Assembly: GCF_902833645.1 (NCBI RefSeq)
Contig: NZ_CADFGE010000002.1
Location: 189,158-253,157, forward strand
Length of the DNA stretch: 64,000 bases
Direction: 5' to 3'
Source of the DNA: Paraburkholderia fungorum
GTDB taxonomy: Bacteria > Pseudomonadota > Gammaproteobacteria > Burkholderiales > Burkholderiaceae
The notes under the pieces are model-generated. The model searched no databases. It saw only the letters and a program-made list of their open reading frames with translations, and was not told where the DNA came from. Positions 26,053-34,371 of the stretch are shown here, piece by piece; the first letter of the stretch is position 1; each line of letters begins with the position of its first letter. Made by a program: the position numbers and the translations under genes.

Positions 26053-27904
26053 CTGTATTTTGAACTCGCGTGAAACCGTCGGCGCTCCACTCTTCCGAGT
26101 TCACGCCGTGATGGACGAAGAACAGGCCGTCAGGATCGTATTGGCGTTTCACGGCAGCCAGCCGCGCGTAATTGCTTCCCCAGTTCGCGTGCTGCCAGTC
26201 GGCTTCGAAGAAATTGCTCTCGGACAAGTAGGTGCCAGGCTCCGGGACAACCGTACGTAGTGTCTGCGCAGCCTGCGCGATTCGCGTTGCAGCACGTCGT
26301 CCCCGCGCTACATCGGGTTCGTGGCCCGGCATGCCGGGAAAGGCCGGAGCACCCTCGCCTGCAATGATCGCCAATGCAAAGGCGTCGAGTACGGCCGGGT
26401 TCATCGGGGTATCCCGGGTTGCGTTCAATGCGTCCGCTGGTGCCCCCGCGAGGCCCTTATTGAAGTGCAACGAGACCGTCCAGTGCCGGGTGCTTGCGAA
26501 CAGCGCATCGGTCAGGCGCCCCCGCTGAGCGGGAGCCACCAGCGCGACAGGCAGCCAGGTCGAGGTATAGCCGTACAGATATTGCCCCGCTTCGCCGACG
26601 TTGCTCGTCCAGAAAACATTCTCTGCCGGCGCGCCCGGACGATCGTCAATCTTCAGCACGCCGGGCAGATGCTGCATGATGAACTCAGCGTCCCACAAAC
26701 GTCGCGCCGGCAGGCTTAGCACCTGGGGCGGTGTTGTCGTGCAGCCGTGGGCGGGCTCCGCGATCCAATCGAAAAACGGTTGCCAGACTCGTGCGGCATC
26801 GTCCTGGTTCATGCCCTGAAACAGCATCGAAATGCCTAACGTGTTGTCGGCGTGGAAGGCGACCGTTTCGCCCCAATGCTCGCTCACCAGATGGTCGGCG
26901 CTGAATGCGACGAACTCGCCGATCAGCGCTTTGAACGCGTCATCCGACGATGCCTTCACTGTCGCGCGTACCAGACCGAACTGATCGGGCAACTCATGCG
27001 TGCGTAGCGTCAGGCTCGTAACGACGCCGAGACTGCCGCCACCGCCGCCCTTCAACCCCCAGAAAAGATCCGGGTGCGAGCATGCATTGACGATGCGCAC
27101 CTCGCCATCGGCCGTGACGACTTCCGCCTGCAACAAACTCGCGGCGGCGGTGCCGAACCGTTTCGAAAAACTGCCGAAGCCGCCCCCTTGCACGAGCCCG
27201 GCCACGCCCACCGTCAGGCAGCCGCCGCCTTGAACATAGCGGCCACCACGCGTGGTCACGGCGTCGTACACGTGTCCCCACAGCGCACCGGCGCCTACCG
27301 TCACCGCGGGCGCGGGCTTCAGGCGCCCTTCGCATCCTGCCGGCACGAACGCATCGTGCAGGGTGATGTCGCGCATGGATCTCGTCCAGACCAGCAGCGA
27401 ATCGGCCGCGTTCGACGTGCCCTGGTAGCTGTGACCGCCGCCTTTGACGACCAGCCGCAGACGATGCTCGCGCGCGAAATCGACTGTGCGCGCGACGTCG
27501 TTCGCGTTGGCGACAGCCACCACGTAGGCGCTCGGCGCCGATGTCCATGCATCGAGCCATCCCGAAGCCTGCGTCAGCGCCGGGGTGTCGCCGAGGTAGT
27601 AGGGGTTTTTCAGGCGCCCGAAGACTTCCATGCAAGCGGTGCCTGCAGGCGTTTGCGCGCAGATCGCCAATGGCGAAGTGACAGCGCTCAGGCGGCCCTC
27701 AACGGCCCGGTTCAGCTCCTGCCAGGCCCGCGCCGACGGCCATGACGGGTCGCCGGGCCGCATGCGGCGTCGGGTCGGGCCCGGCGGCGGCTCAGTTGGA
27801 CCGTTCGAAGCGTGCTGGGCGTACGCAGGAGAGCGCGCTGCTACGCGCAGCAACGGCGCGGCGAGCGCGCCTTTTAGCAAAGTCCGCCTATCGAGTGCAC
27901 ACAT
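26036..27904 (-). CDS. Secreted berberine-bridge-type FAD-linked oxidase (probably bicovalent FAD)
   Basis: 622 residues. A Tat-like leader (DRRTLLKGALAAPLLRVAA) predicts export. The FAD_binding_4 domain has VVKGGGHSYQGTS, where the His is the usual 8-alpha attachment site. It also has GGGCLTVGVAGLVQGGG, where the Cys matches the second, 6-S-cysteinyl attachment seen in bicovalent oxidases. A BBE domain closes the chain (NWGSNYARLAAVKRQYDPDG). Relatives oxidise sugars, alkaloids or other alcohols with O2. The substrate here is unknown. ATG 27904 has AAGGTGA about 9 nt upstream. The gene stands alone, convergent with the symporter. Confidence 0.9.
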   Translation of the reverse strand: MCALDRRTLLKGALAAPLLRVAARSPAYAQHASNGPTEPPPGPTRRRMRPGDPSWPSARAWQELNRAVEGRLSAVTSPLAICAQTPAGTACMEVFGRLKNPYYLGDTPALTQASGWLDAWTSAPSAYVVAVANANDVARTVDFAREHRLRLVVKGGGHSYQGTSNAADSLLVWTRSMRDITLHDAFVPAGCEGRLKPAPAVTVGAGALWGHVYDAVTTRGGRYVQGGGCLTVGVAGLVQGGGFGSFSKRFGTAAASLLQAEVVTADGEVRIVNACSHPDLFWGLKGGGGGSLGVVTSLTLRTHELPDQFGLVRATVKASSDDAFKALIGEFVAFSADHLVSEHWGETVAFHADNTLGISMLFQGMNQDDAARVWQPFFDWIAEPAHGCTTTPPQVLSLPARRLWDAEFIMQHLPGVLKIDDRPGAPAENVFWTSNVGEAGQYLYGYTSTWLPVALVAPAQRGRLTDALFASTRHWTVSLHFNKGLAGAPADALNATRDTPMNPAVLDAFALAIIAGEGAPAFPGMPGHEPDVARGRRAATRIAQAAQTLRTVVPEPGTYLSESNFFEADWQHANWGSNYARLAAVKRQYDPDGLFFVHHGVNSEEWSADGFTRVQNTEGAGA

Positions 27905-28118
27905 CGCGTTGCGTCACCTTCGAACATGAACAGGGGCAGCATAGGACCATTAACGGCCGATGGACTACCCACGAGTTTTCGTAAGGACGGCAATCGCGCG
28001 GGCCGGCCGGGTGGTTGAGCGGCCGAGATCATGCGGCTCTTGCGGGCCTGCCGAGTGCCTGCCCGGCACGCATGGCGTTAGACTACGCTCCACTTCAGCC
28101 AACCTCGTCAACCGACAA

Positions 28119-28766
28119 ATGAGCTACCTTCTTTGCTATTCGCCCGGCGCGGCCAGTATGGCGGTTCACTGGATGCTGATAGAAATGGGCGTCGAGTTCC
28201 AGACCCGTCTTGTCGACATCAACGTCGGCAAGCAGCGCGACCCTGAATATCTGCGGCTGAATCCGTCTGGCCGCGTGCCTACGCTGATGGTCGACGGCAC
28301 GCCGCGCCACGAGTCGGCCGCGTTGCTCATGCTGCTGGCCGAACTGCATCCCGAAGCGGGCCTTGCCCCCGAGCCCGGCTCCGCTGAGCGCGCGGCGTGG
28401 CTGGAGTTGATGATCTATCTGGCCAACACGGTGCTGCCCGCCATGCGCGACTGGTTTTACGCCGATAGCGACGGCGATCCCGCGGGGGCCGAAGGCGTTC
28501 GGGCGCTTGCGAGACGCCGCATCGAAGAAGCCTGTGACCGGCTCGACACCGAGCTCGCCGACGGACGCGATTTTCTGGTCGGCGGCAAGCTCAGCACAGC
28601 GGATTTCCTCGCCGTCGTGCTGATGCGCTGGACCCGCAATATGCCGCGTCCGGCACTCGGCTGGCCGCATCTCGCGCGCTATATCCGCGGACTGCGCGCG
28701 CTGCCGTCGTTCATCGAATTGAATGGGCGCGAGGGACTCACCGAGTGGCGCAATCAGGACGATTGA
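28119..28766 (+). CDS. Glutathione S-transferase family protein
   Basis: 215 residues. The N-terminal thioredoxin-like domain runs YLLCYSPGAASMAVHWMLIEMG, where Ser/Tyr near residue 8 would contact glutathione, and includes the cis-Pro segment SGRVPTLMVDG and the ESAALLMLLAE helix. A helical C-terminal domain has the N-capping region KLSTADFLAVVLMRW. The length is standard. The open frame extends upstream to 27960, but homologous sequence begins at ATG 28119. It is a single gene converging on the phytochelatin-synthase-like gene. The electrophile it handles is unknown. Confidence 0.9.
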   Translation: MSYLLCYSPGAASMAVHWMLIEMGVEFQTRLVDINVGKQRDPEYLRLNPSGRVPTLMVDGTPRHESAALLMLLAELHPEAGLAPEPGSAERAAWLELMIYLANTVLPAMRDWFYADSDGDPAGAEGVRALARRRIEEACDRLDTELADGRDFLVGGKLSTADFLAVVLMRWTRNMPRPALGWPHLARYIRGLRALPSFIELNGREGLTEWRNQDD

Positions 28767-28852
28767 GGTGCGCGCCGTTCAATCGCGGCCGGCAGCAGTA
28801 GCCATAGGAAAAGCGCTGGACAATCTGCGGGACCAGCAGGCCGTGGAAAGCG

Positions 28853-29704
28853 TTAGTGCGCTCGCGTGCCGACGATCACAATCCCGCGCGAAAGTCCACT
28901 GACGTAGTCGACCGCCAAGGCTCCCGCGTACAGTTGCGCGACCGGCACCCACGCCGCCGGATACTTGTAGCGCGCGACATCGAGCAACAGCGCGCTATCG
29001 CTTGCGGCGTCGTAGGCGGCCAGTGGCGACCAATGGCCGCCGCCTGTTTCACCGATGTCCACGCGCCTGAAGTTCAGCAACGCAAAGCGGCCGCTGCGGC
29101 TCGTCGTGTCGCGAATCAGATCGCGAAACTGGTCGAGCGTCAGATCGTTGGCATGGAACGCCTTCACCTCGACAGGAAATGCGCTCAGGGCCACGCTGAG
29201 CTGGTCGAGTGTCATGCCCTCCTTCGATACCCGCGCGGCATTGGCTACCTGTGGATCGACGTTGCGAAAGAAATCCTCCTGCGAGAAGAATGGAAAATCC
29301 GGATACAGCGTCGACGCGGGACGGCGGATGCCCAGCGCATTGAGCGCCATCACCGAAGTCGCAACCGAACAGTAAGCCTCGTTGCGCTGCGTTTCGAAGT
29401 ATTGCGAAAGCGGCCAGTACGAGCGGTTGTGGGGGGTGGCCATCAGGCGCTTCTGGCCCGCCGGCTGCGTCAACGCAATGAGATTCGGGGGAACCGGCAG
29501 CGGCCCGTCGGCTGAGCGCACCGCAACCGAAGCAGGCGCTTGCGGCGCGTCCTGACGCTGGGTTTGATCCGCAGCCGGATTTGCAACCGGATTTGCAGCC
29601 GGCGGTAGCGGCGCGCAGGCCGCCAGTGTTGCCGTCAGCACAGCAACGATCCACTCAGGCCGGCTTGCACGCTCCAGGGCGCGCATCAACGAATATCTGG
29701 ACAT
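28853..29704 (-). CDS. Phytochelatin-synthase-like papain-fold lipoprotein
   Basis: 283 residues from ATG 29704, chosen because GGAAGAG lies 4-5 nt upstream; an ATG at 29761 lacks a ribosome site. A signal peptide ends in lipobox TLAAC (Cys30), predicting a membrane-anchored periplasmic lipoprotein. A Pro/Ala-rich linker (31-75) leads to a phytochelatin-synthase-type catalytic domain with the full triad: Cys112 in EAYCSVATSVMALNA, His224 in GGGHWSPLAAYD and Asp242 in LLLDVARYKYPAAWVP. Plant enzymes join gamma-Glu-Cys units of glutathione to make metal-binding peptides. Bacterial short forms mainly remove glycine from glutathione. The second, metal-sensing plant domain is absent. A role in periplasmic thiol or metal handling is inferred. 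Confidence 0.88.
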   Translation of the reverse strand: MSRYSLMRALERASRPEWIVAVLTATLAACAPLPPAANPVANPAADQTQRQDAPQAPASVAVRSADGPLPVPPNLIALTQPAGQKRLMATPHNRSYWPLSQYFETQRNEAYCSVATSVMALNALGIRRPASTLYPDFPFFSQEDFFRNVDPQVANAARVSKEGMTLDQLSVALSAFPVEVKAFHANDLTLDQFRDLIRDTTSRSGRFALLNFRRVDIGETGGGHWSPLAAYDAASDSALLLDVARYKYPAAWVPVAQLYAGALAVDYVSGLSRGIVIVGTRAH

Positions 29705-29934
29705 TGACTCTTCCGCTGCGGATGACTTCGGAACGACGGCAGCCGTGCCGACATATTTCATCGCATATCAGCAGGCCCCGATTTTTTAACACGAAATAAG
29801 TCGGCGCGTGCGTTCGCGCGCGAGGCGCAGGGTTGTGCAGCCGCTTGCTATACTCCCGCGGGCCAATTCTGGAGCGCGCGGCCGAACGGCTGGCCGCCGC
29901 GCTCACAGCCAATTCAAGTAGAACGGATCCGGAA

Positions 29935-30258
29935 ATGAGCGACTTAAAGAGCGCTGCGTATGACACGAAATGCCAGCCTGGCTCTGCGGGGGCATTCGAT
30001 AAAAAGCAGGATCAAGCCAGCGCAAGCGCCGCACCGATCGAGTCGATTGCACCGAGCGTACCGATCGCAACGGTTCCCTCGCCTTGCATCGACATCTGCA
30101 AAATCGACAGCAATACGGATTGGTGCATCGGCTGTCTGCGCACACGCGACGAAATTCGCGGATGGAAACACCTGTCCGACGAGTTACGCATCGTATTGAT
30201 CGACGAACTATCGCGCCGCAAGTCGACGCTGACGGCTGAAAAGGCCGCGACGCTCTAA
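29935..30258 (+). CDS. DUF1289 cysteine-rich protein
   Basis: 107 residues. After a variable Ala/Ser-rich N-terminus, the DUF1289 core SPCIDICKIDSNTDWCIGC carries four cysteines in CxxxC...CxxC array, then LRTRDEIRGWKHLSDELR. The arrangement suggests a metal or Fe-S site. The family function is unknown. ATG 29935 (start MSDLKSA) is preferred to upstream in-frame codons because the leader before it does not look coding. Convergent with the diguanylate cyclase gene, 27 bp apart. Confidence 0.85.
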   Translation: MSDLKSAAYDTKCQPGSAGAFDKKQDQASASAAPIESIAPSVPIATVPSPCIDICKIDSNTDWCIGCLRTRDEIRGWKHLSDELRIVLIDELSRRKSTLTAEKAATL

Positions 30259-30285
30259 GCGGGTGGACATCATCAAAGGCGCGGA

Positions 30286-31449
30286 TCAACTCGCCCCGTT
30301 TGCAAACGCGTAACTGTTCTTGCCACTACGCTTGACCCTGTACATCGCCTCGTCGGCGGACGCCACAAGGCGCTGATAATCGTCGACAGGATCAGGAAAA
30401 CTGGCAATCCCGATGCTGGCGCGAACCCCGCCGACCCCTATCTCCCGGTCCGTTTGAGCGACGCAGGCAATCAGCCGCCTGGCGATTTCGCCCAGCTCCG
30501 CATTCGTCGAAAACTCGCACACCAGGATGGCGAATTCGTCGCCGCCGATCCGCGCGACCACATCGCCTTTACGCACCGACTCACGAAAGCGCTTCGAAAC
30601 GGCGATCAGAAATTCATCGCCGACGCGGTGGCCGAGCGAATCGTTGACGTGCTTGAAGCCATCCAGATCCACATACAGCACGGCGATTTTGCAAGGCGCC
30701 GCGAACGCGCGCGATTTTGTCACCACCTCTTCGAGTGAGGCGAACAGCTTGCGCCGGTTCGGCAGCCCGGTCATTGCGTCGTGCAGTGCCGCCCATTCGA
30801 ATTCGTTCGACCTGCCTGCCAGCAGGCGATTGCGTTTCGCATACATCCCCAGCGCGGTGATCAGCATGCAGAACAGCAACGCTGCCAATGCGATCAGCGT
30901 GCGCGCAATGTGAGCAATCCGCACGCGCACGTCGGCGCTGTCCGCGTCGCGTTGTGCTCGCCACCAGGCCGACGCGGCACCGAGCGCGGCATCCGTATCG
31001 CGCAGATCGGCGTCGGGTCCAAGCGAAGATGCGGGCAAACGCGGCGCCGCCGATGGACTGGCATTCACCAGCGCCGCGAGTGACGCGAGCCGCTGAGCAA
31101 GTTCGGTTCGCGCCTGCCGGTACCCCTGAGCCCGCTGGTATCCGGCGGCTCCGGCTTGCGCGGCGTCGGGCAGTCGCTGCCAGATGCCGACTACGTTTCG
31201 CGCGCTTTCCGCGCGTTCGACCGCTTCGAGAACGAGCCCCGCATACTCCTGCTTCAACTGGTCGGAGAAGATCGTCCGGATCTGCAGCGCCAGGTACAGA
31301 AGTCCTGTCAGCAGACAAATCAGCGCGGCCGCGGCGATCACAGCCGGGCCCGGCCTGAAGCGGATGGCGAGCGCGGGCCTCCCGGCAGCGAACCGGTTGC
31401 GCGCTCGCTCAGGGATGGGAATAGATGTCTTGCTGGCTTCCGGTGCCAT
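30286..31449 (-). CDS. Membrane diguanylate cyclase (GGDEF)
   Basis: 387 residues. Two membrane helices (about 36-55 and 185-207) bracket a roughly 130-residue periplasmic region rich in Ala and Arg. The C-terminal GGDEF domain has an intact active site (ARIGGDEFAILV) and the inhibitory I-site RKGD exactly five residues before GGDEF. It should therefore make cyclic di-GMP from GTP under product feedback. The substrate-binding stretch DLDGFKHVNDSLGH is also complete. The start overlaps the preceding gene by 41 nt, which suggests translational coupling. What it senses is unknown. Confidence 0.92.
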   Translation of the reverse strand: MAPEASKTSIPIPERARNRFAAGRPALAIRFRPGPAVIAAAALICLLTGLLYLALQIRTIFSDQLKQEYAGLVLEAVERAESARNVVGIWQRLPDAAQAGAAGYQRAQGYRQARTELAQRLASLAALVNASPSAAPRLPASSLGPDADLRDTDAALGAASAWWRAQRDADSADVRVRIAHIARTLIALAALLFCMLITALGMYAKRNRLLAGRSNEFEWAALHDAMTGLPNRRKLFASLEEVVTKSRAFAAPCKIAVLYVDLDGFKHVNDSLGHRVGDEFLIAVSKRFRESVRKGDVVARIGGDEFAILVCEFSTNAELGEIARRLIACVAQTDREIGVGGVRASIGIASFPDPVDDYQRLVASADEAMYRVKRSGKNSYAFANGAS

Positions 31450-32116
31450 GCTGACGATAGCTCACGCGACGAAAGAACGAACCCATGCGGGCGAACAGAC
31501 TGCTCTTGTGCCGGGCATTGGCCGTCGAAGCCGACCGGCGATCCGACTGTGCAAGACGCGCGTCTCTGCCTGATCGGGCGACGCCCGATTGCTGCACGGG
31601 AGGATTGGCGGGAGACGCCGCGTGAAGAACGGCAGGCTGCGAAGCGGTGGCCGGAGTCGCGTCGGCTACGGCGGTCCGGCTGACCGTCGGCGCGGGAGGA
31701 CGCGTAACCGGGCCGGACCAGGAGGCCTCTTTTGTCCCAGCCTCTTCCAGGGGTGATGCTGCCGCTGCTGTCTGCACGGGTACTGCGTGCGCGGGTACTG
31801 CGGCCGATCCGGCCGGTGCGATCGAATGCGCGGGTTCCGCGATCGTCTGTCTGACCACCGTCGACCCGGCCGTGCCGAGCGCCTGCCGCGCGCCCGAGAT
31901 AGCGTCGGCGTACCTTTGCTGGTCGTGGTTGAACCAGACGCCATACGCGACCGTACCCACCACGCCGACAGCTAGCGCACTCGCTGTTGCAACGCATAAT
32001 GCAAGACGTCCGAACCGCATGGGTGGCGGCGCAGCCGACGACGGCCGGCTGCCGGCGTCGAAGCGAGTATCTGGACGCTCCATGGTGGATTTTGGCAAAT
32101 CAGTATCGTTGGACAT
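31409..32116 (-). CDS. Hypothetical single-pass membrane protein, coupled to diguanylate cyclase
   Basis: 235 residues, family not recognised. A short cytoplasmic N-terminus, one membrane helix (about 36-60, LALCVATASALAVGVVGTVAYG) and a long extracytoplasmic tail rich in Ala, Ser, Pro and Thr. The tail is low in complexity and ends with a basic stretch. GGAGAG lies 7 nt before ATG 32116, so the gene is well supported. Its last 41 nt overlap the diguanylate cyclase start. The pairing suggests a periplasmic accessory of the cyclase, but no domain supports a specific role. Confidence 0.75.
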   Translation of the reverse strand: MSNDTDLPKSTMERPDTRFDAGSRPSSAAPPPMRFGRLALCVATASALAVGVVGTVAYGVWFNHDQQRYADAISGARQALGTAGSTVVRQTIAEPAHSIAPAGSAAVPAHAVPVQTAAAASPLEEAGTKEASWSGPVTRPPAPTVSRTAVADATPATASQPAVLHAASPANPPVQQSGVARSGRDARLAQSDRRSASTANARHKSSLFARMGSFFRRVSYRQHGTGSQQDIYSHP

Positions 32117-32140
32117 CGCAATACTCTCCGGAATCCCTAT

Positions 32141-32160
32141 GTCTGCCCTGTAGGGCAGAC
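32141..32160. promoter_or_regulatory. Perfect 8-bp palindrome in the 31409-32116 leader
   Basis: GTCTGCCC at 32141-32148 and GGGCAGAC at 32153-32160 with loop TGTA. It lies 25-44 nt upstream of the membrane-protein start. On the plus strand it is followed by TTTGTT, like a terminator, but no plus-strand gene reads into it. An operator or a leader hairpin is more likely. Confidence 0.4.
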
Positions 32161-32517
32161 TTTGTTCATACGATTCAACGGCGGGTGATGTTCGAGGAAT
32201 TTATTTTGTTGGATGAATCTATTTCGCGTCTCGTGCAGCCTCGCTACGGCAATGCTGCACTTTAAACAGCAGCTTGACGGATCCGGTACACGTCGGCGAA
32301 ACAGGTAAAAGATTCAACGCCGCATGTATCAATAGGCGACACCGCGAACACTTGCGGTACAACTCCGGGCTGGGCGGATGGGAAGCGGTACGAACATGCG
32401 CGGTGCATCCTTATTATGCAATAAGCACGCCAACAGGCGCACTGCCCGCGGGCAGTTGCCGCTTTAAACGCGACGCATGACTGCGTGAGCGCGTAGCGCC
32501 CACGCAGGATCCGGCAC
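32161..32517. other. Intergenic region without gene
   Basis: About 360 bp between two minus-strand units. Its GC content is lower than that of the neighbours, and no frame has a start with a ribosome site. It should include the promoter of the membrane-protein/GGDEF pair and the 3' end of the cupredoxin transcript. No clear terminator was found. Confidence 0.4.
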
Positions 32518-32862
32518 CTATTGCACGGTGATCGTTTCTTTCATATTCGGGTGGATGCCGCAGAAGATCTTGTACACCCCGGGCTTGTCGAACTTGAACT
32601 GGTAGGTATCGTTTTGATCCAGCGCGGCAGAGCGAAACATGCCGGCGTCGTTCACGACAGTGTGCGGCTCGCCGTCGAGGTTTTTCCACGTCACCGTCGA
32701 TCCGGCTTTGACGGTGAGCTCCATCGGCGAAAACATGAAGTTCTTGATGACCACGGTGTTGGGCGTCTGGGCTTGTGCAACGGAAAGCCCGGCCGATGCG
32801 GCGACGAGCGCCGAGCCGCCGAACAACATCACAAGCGTACTGTATAGAGAATTATTTCGCAT
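32518..32862 (-). CDS. Periplasmic cupredoxin (type 1 copper, plastocyanin/amicyanin-like)
   Basis: 114 residues from ATG 32862 (AGGAGA 6-7 nt upstream). A signal peptide (1-31, cleaved after AQA) sends it to the periplasm. The mature domain is a small beta-sandwich with all type 1 copper ligands: His67 (GEPHTVVND), Cys101, His104 and Met107 (FCGIHPNM). It should carry single electrons. The phosphoesterase gene ends 33 bp upstream on the same strand, so the two are likely co-transcribed. The redox partner is not visible. Confidence 0.92.
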   Translation of the reverse strand: MRNNSLYSTLVMLFGGSALVAASAGLSVAQAQTPNTVVIKNFMFSPMELTVKAGSTVTWKNLDGEPHTVVNDAGMFRSAALDQNDTYQFKFDKPGVYKIFCGIHPNMKETITVQ

Positions 32863-32895
32863 AACTGATCTCCTGCGTGAAAGAAAATCCTGCAA

Positions 32896-33840
32896 TCAAA
32901 CGAGTGTTGTATCGTCAAGCGTCGCTTTGAGCGGATGGCGCTCGATCTTGATGCTGGTCACGCCGAGCATCTTTGGAAGTTGATCGCTCGCTACCGTGAG
33001 CGGCCCGGGGCCGGGACCATTGCCGGCGGTTGGTTGCGGATAGGCGGTCGAGCGAGCGGTATGGAACGTGATATTGCCTTCGACCTTCGACACGATCTGA
33101 TGAATATGGCCGTTCAGTACGGTCACCGAGCCAAAACGCTTCAGATAGCTCATCGCCTGACCGGCGTCGCCCGTGCCCCATCCCCAAGGCTCGTAGATCG
33201 TCCACATCGGCATGTGGGCAAAGACGACGATCGGCGTGCTGGACGAGCGGCTCTTGAGGTCGTTTTCAAGCCAGGCGAGTTGATCGTCGCCGAGGCTGCC
33301 CAGGCCGTTAGGCTTGAAATGCATCACGTTGACGAGCGCGACGAAATGCACGCCATTGTGGTCGAAGCTGTAATAGCCTTTGTTGTCCGAAGCCTTGCCG
33401 AAGCGGCTGAAGTACTCGGTTCCTGGCCCGTCCGTCACATCGTGTTCGCCCGGCACGGTATGAAGCTCCGTGATATTCAACCCTGACATCAGCTGCGCCG
33501 CGAGATCGAATTCCGCCGGCTTGGAAAGATGCGTGATGTCGCCCGTGTGGATAGTCAGCGCGGGCTTGACCGGCATGGCATTGACGTAGTCGATCGTTTG
33601 CTTGAGCGTGCCCGCGACGTCCGGATTCGCCTCTTTATTGAAGCCGATATGTGAATCGCTGATCTGCAGGAAAAGCGGCACACCCATCGATGTCGCGGAC
33701 GATTTCGCGTCGGCCGCAAGCGCCAGCTCCACGGGCGTGAGAATGCCGCCCGCGAGCACGAACACCGTGCCTACGCCCCCGAAAGCAAGACATTTCAGTG
33801 CGCCGCGGCGCGATGGGTTGAATGAATGATGTGACGACAT
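32896..33840 (-). CDS. Tat-exported calcineurin-like metallophosphoesterase
   Basis: 314 residues from ATG 33840 (GAGGT upstream); an in-frame start at 33870 is less likely. The leader SRRGALKCLAFGG followed by a hydrophobic stretch is a twin-arginine signal. The dinuclear-metal motifs of calcineurin-like phosphoesterases are present: ISDSHIGF, HTGDITHL, VPGEHDV (a GEHD variant of GNHD/E), FAHMPMW and LNGHIHQ. It should hydrolyse phosphodiesters or monoesters in the periplasm. The substrate is unknown. It is paired with the cupredoxin gene downstream, an arrangement that suggests copper- or redox-linked envelope chemistry. Confidence 0.9.
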   Translation of the reverse strand: MSSHHSFNPSRRGALKCLAFGGVGTVFVLAGGILTPVELALAADAKSSATSMGVPLFLQISDSHIGFNKEANPDVAGTLKQTIDYVNAMPVKPALTIHTGDITHLSKPAEFDLAAQLMSGLNITELHTVPGEHDVTDGPGTEYFSRFGKASDNKGYYSFDHNGVHFVALVNVMHFKPNGLGSLGDDQLAWLENDLKSRSSSTPIVVFAHMPMWTIYEPWGWGTGDAGQAMSYLKRFGSVTVLNGHIHQIVSKVEGNITFHTARSTAYPQPTAGNGPGPGPLTVASDQLPKMLGVTSIKIERHPLKATLDDTTLV

Positions 33841-34075
33841 GTCGACCTCACGATAAGGATTCGCAGGCAAACCGCGGGATCATCCGGCGGGCCACACGAC
33901 TCGGTTCACCTGCACGACCACGGTGTCGCCGGCTTTATTCCCGGAAAAACGAAAATAGTGGTGGCGGGCGAATTCAGTGCCGGCGGCTTACAGGCTAAAT
34001 ACGATCGTCAACGCGGGAATAGCCACGCCGCGTCCGCAGTCTTGCAGGTGAGAGAACCTGAAAGGAGTAGTCAAC

Positions 34076-34267
34076 ATGGACATCATCGACATGGCTCGTA
34101 CCTCGGGCATGGCCGTCATCCTCGACGGCAGGATCGGCCGCGAGGAATATCAGAGCGTGTGCGGCTCGCTGTCCGCGCTACAGCGATTCGCCGAGGCGGT
34201 GCGCCAGAGTACGGCACACGAGAGCCGATCCCGCAAGCGCGCGCTTACGCCTGCTCGCAAAGCATGA
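34076..34267 (+). CDS. Small hypothetical protein (63 aa)
   Basis: 63 residues: a partly hydrophobic N-terminal half, then a strongly basic C-terminus (SRSRKRALTPARK). No family recognised. It is supported by an excellent ribosome site (AGGAG 8-9 nt before ATG 34076) and by codon usage like its neighbours. It lies 104 bp upstream of the cyclase-like membrane gene in the same direction, and co-transcription is likely. Confidence 0.6.
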   Translation: MDIIDMARTSGMAVILDGRIGREEYQSVCGSLSALQRFAEAVRQSTAHESRSRKRALTPARKA

Positions 34268-34371
34268 GGAACGCAGAAACCCGGCAGGCGCCGCGATATG
34301 CTCGACGTGACCCGGCTGCGGCGGCCCCTCAAGCCGTTTCTACGCAGCTTACGAATGGAAGGGAGGGTAAA

